Source: Alphaproteobacteria bacterium (GTDB taxonomy: Bacteria > Pseudomonadota > Alphaproteobacteria > UBA7985 > JAUIBT01). Taken from it: a stretch of DNA of 64,000 nt. Each line of letters begins with the position of its first letter. Position 1 is the first letter of the stretch. A program made the position numbers and the translations under genes. The stretch lies in assembly GCA_030428565.1 (NCBI GenBank), contig JAUIDR010000011.1, positions 1 through 64,000 on the forward strand. Direction: 5' to 3'. The notes under the pieces were generated by a model. That model was not told the DNA's origin, ran no database searches, and was given only the letters and a program-made list of their open reading frames with translations. Below are positions 63,699 through 64,000 of this stretch, in pieces.

Positions 63699-63939
63699 AC
63701 ATATCTCCTTGATTTTGTGCTGTTATTTTGAAGATCGCGAAAACCGATCCACCCGATCATGCCCCAGCTTGTGACGTCGGGATAGCCGTGACCCCAATTA
63801 TTCCCTATCGCTGTGGAAAAGCCCCTGCGATCAAAAGGTATAGCTGGCAGAAATGGCGGATCGCGGTTGCCGTTGGCTCCTCGCTGATCCTATCCTCGTC
63901 GGCTCCCTGTCGGCTCCCTCAGCCCAAAAGGCCGCGCGA

Positions 63940-64000
63940 ATGACACCCTTGCAGCACCTCTATAAACACCGCGCAACCTTGTTGCCGGCCCTTCTCGCCC
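63940..64000 (+). CDS. Possible start of a gene cut by the window end
   Basis: ATG at 63940 follows AAAAGG at workable spacing and stays open to the end: MTPLQHLYKHRATLLPALLA. Too short to identify. It is divergent from manC. Confidence 0.3.
   Translation, partial: MTPLQHLYKHRATLLPALLA

Noticed and set aside
63728-63943. 71-residue frame upstream of the window end
   Set aside because: No ribosome binding site or recognisable motif; it overlaps a better start at 63940.

Overview
The window looks like a chromosomal segment of a GC-rich alphaproteobacterium, probably a marine or osmolyte-using relative of Rhodospirillales/Rhodobacterales. This is inferred from gene order (rpmH-rnpA-yidD-yidC-engB-argB, purS-purQ-purL, yicC-gmk, tlpA-argH-lptM-lysA, ccmCDEFGHI, ycjX-ycjF), from taurine catabolism of the tpa-xsc type, and from an MttB-family methyltransferase. 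No rRNA, tRNA, CRISPR array, insertion sequence or prophage was seen. Almost all genes are intact housekeeping or catabolic genes; functions are assigned from motifs and context, without database searches.

Layout. 1-5044: ribosome, RNase P and membrane-insertion genes ending in argB. 5210-8451 (minus): a nitrilase-family amidohydrolase, an M24/creatinase-fold protein lacking the usual metal ligands, an SDR and a 52-residue exported peptide. 8822-12024: purine synthesis purS-purQ-purL. 12059-12610: periplasmic copper chaperone. 12861-20597: taurine uptake (tauABC) and breakdown (tpa, xsc), with a LacI-type palindrome at a possible promoter in front of tauA and an unusually long TauC. 20821-30124: accessory genes including a methyltransferase/FAD oxidase/acetyltransferase operon, plus yicC-gmk. 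30359-39920: msrP, gluQ and a mixed catabolic block (GMC oxidoreductase, 2OG-Fe oxygenase, glutaryl-CoA dehydrogenase-like enzyme, kynurenine-formamidase-like hydrolase, SMP-30 lactonase, FAD oxidase). 39930-44320: two TlpA-like thioredoxins, argH, lptM, lysA. 44360-50621 (minus): cytochrome c maturation operon ending in a UPF0260 gene. 51125-53997: ycjX-ycjF. 54018-57977 (minus): DUF2007, folD and a formate dehydrogenase catalytic subunit. 58382-64000: an unrecognised gene, TetR-csaA, an AMP-forming ligase, and a GDP-mannose synthesis enzyme.

How the genes could work together (inference): taurine gives acetyl phosphate, sulfite and reduced nitrogen. The MttB-like protein and FAD oxidases could release C1 units from methylated amines. 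FolD and formate dehydrogenase could oxidise those units. Copper chaperone, TlpA and Ccm proteins serve the respiratory chain.

The most distinctive sequence-level signal is a scatter of short tandem repeats with 12-15 bp periods. They differ in sequence from site to site, and occur mostly between genes but also in frame inside at least three proteins. The best candidates for unfamiliar biochemistry are the metal-ligand-less M24/nitrilase/SDR operon, the MttB/oxidase operon without a corrinoid protein, and the extended TauC.
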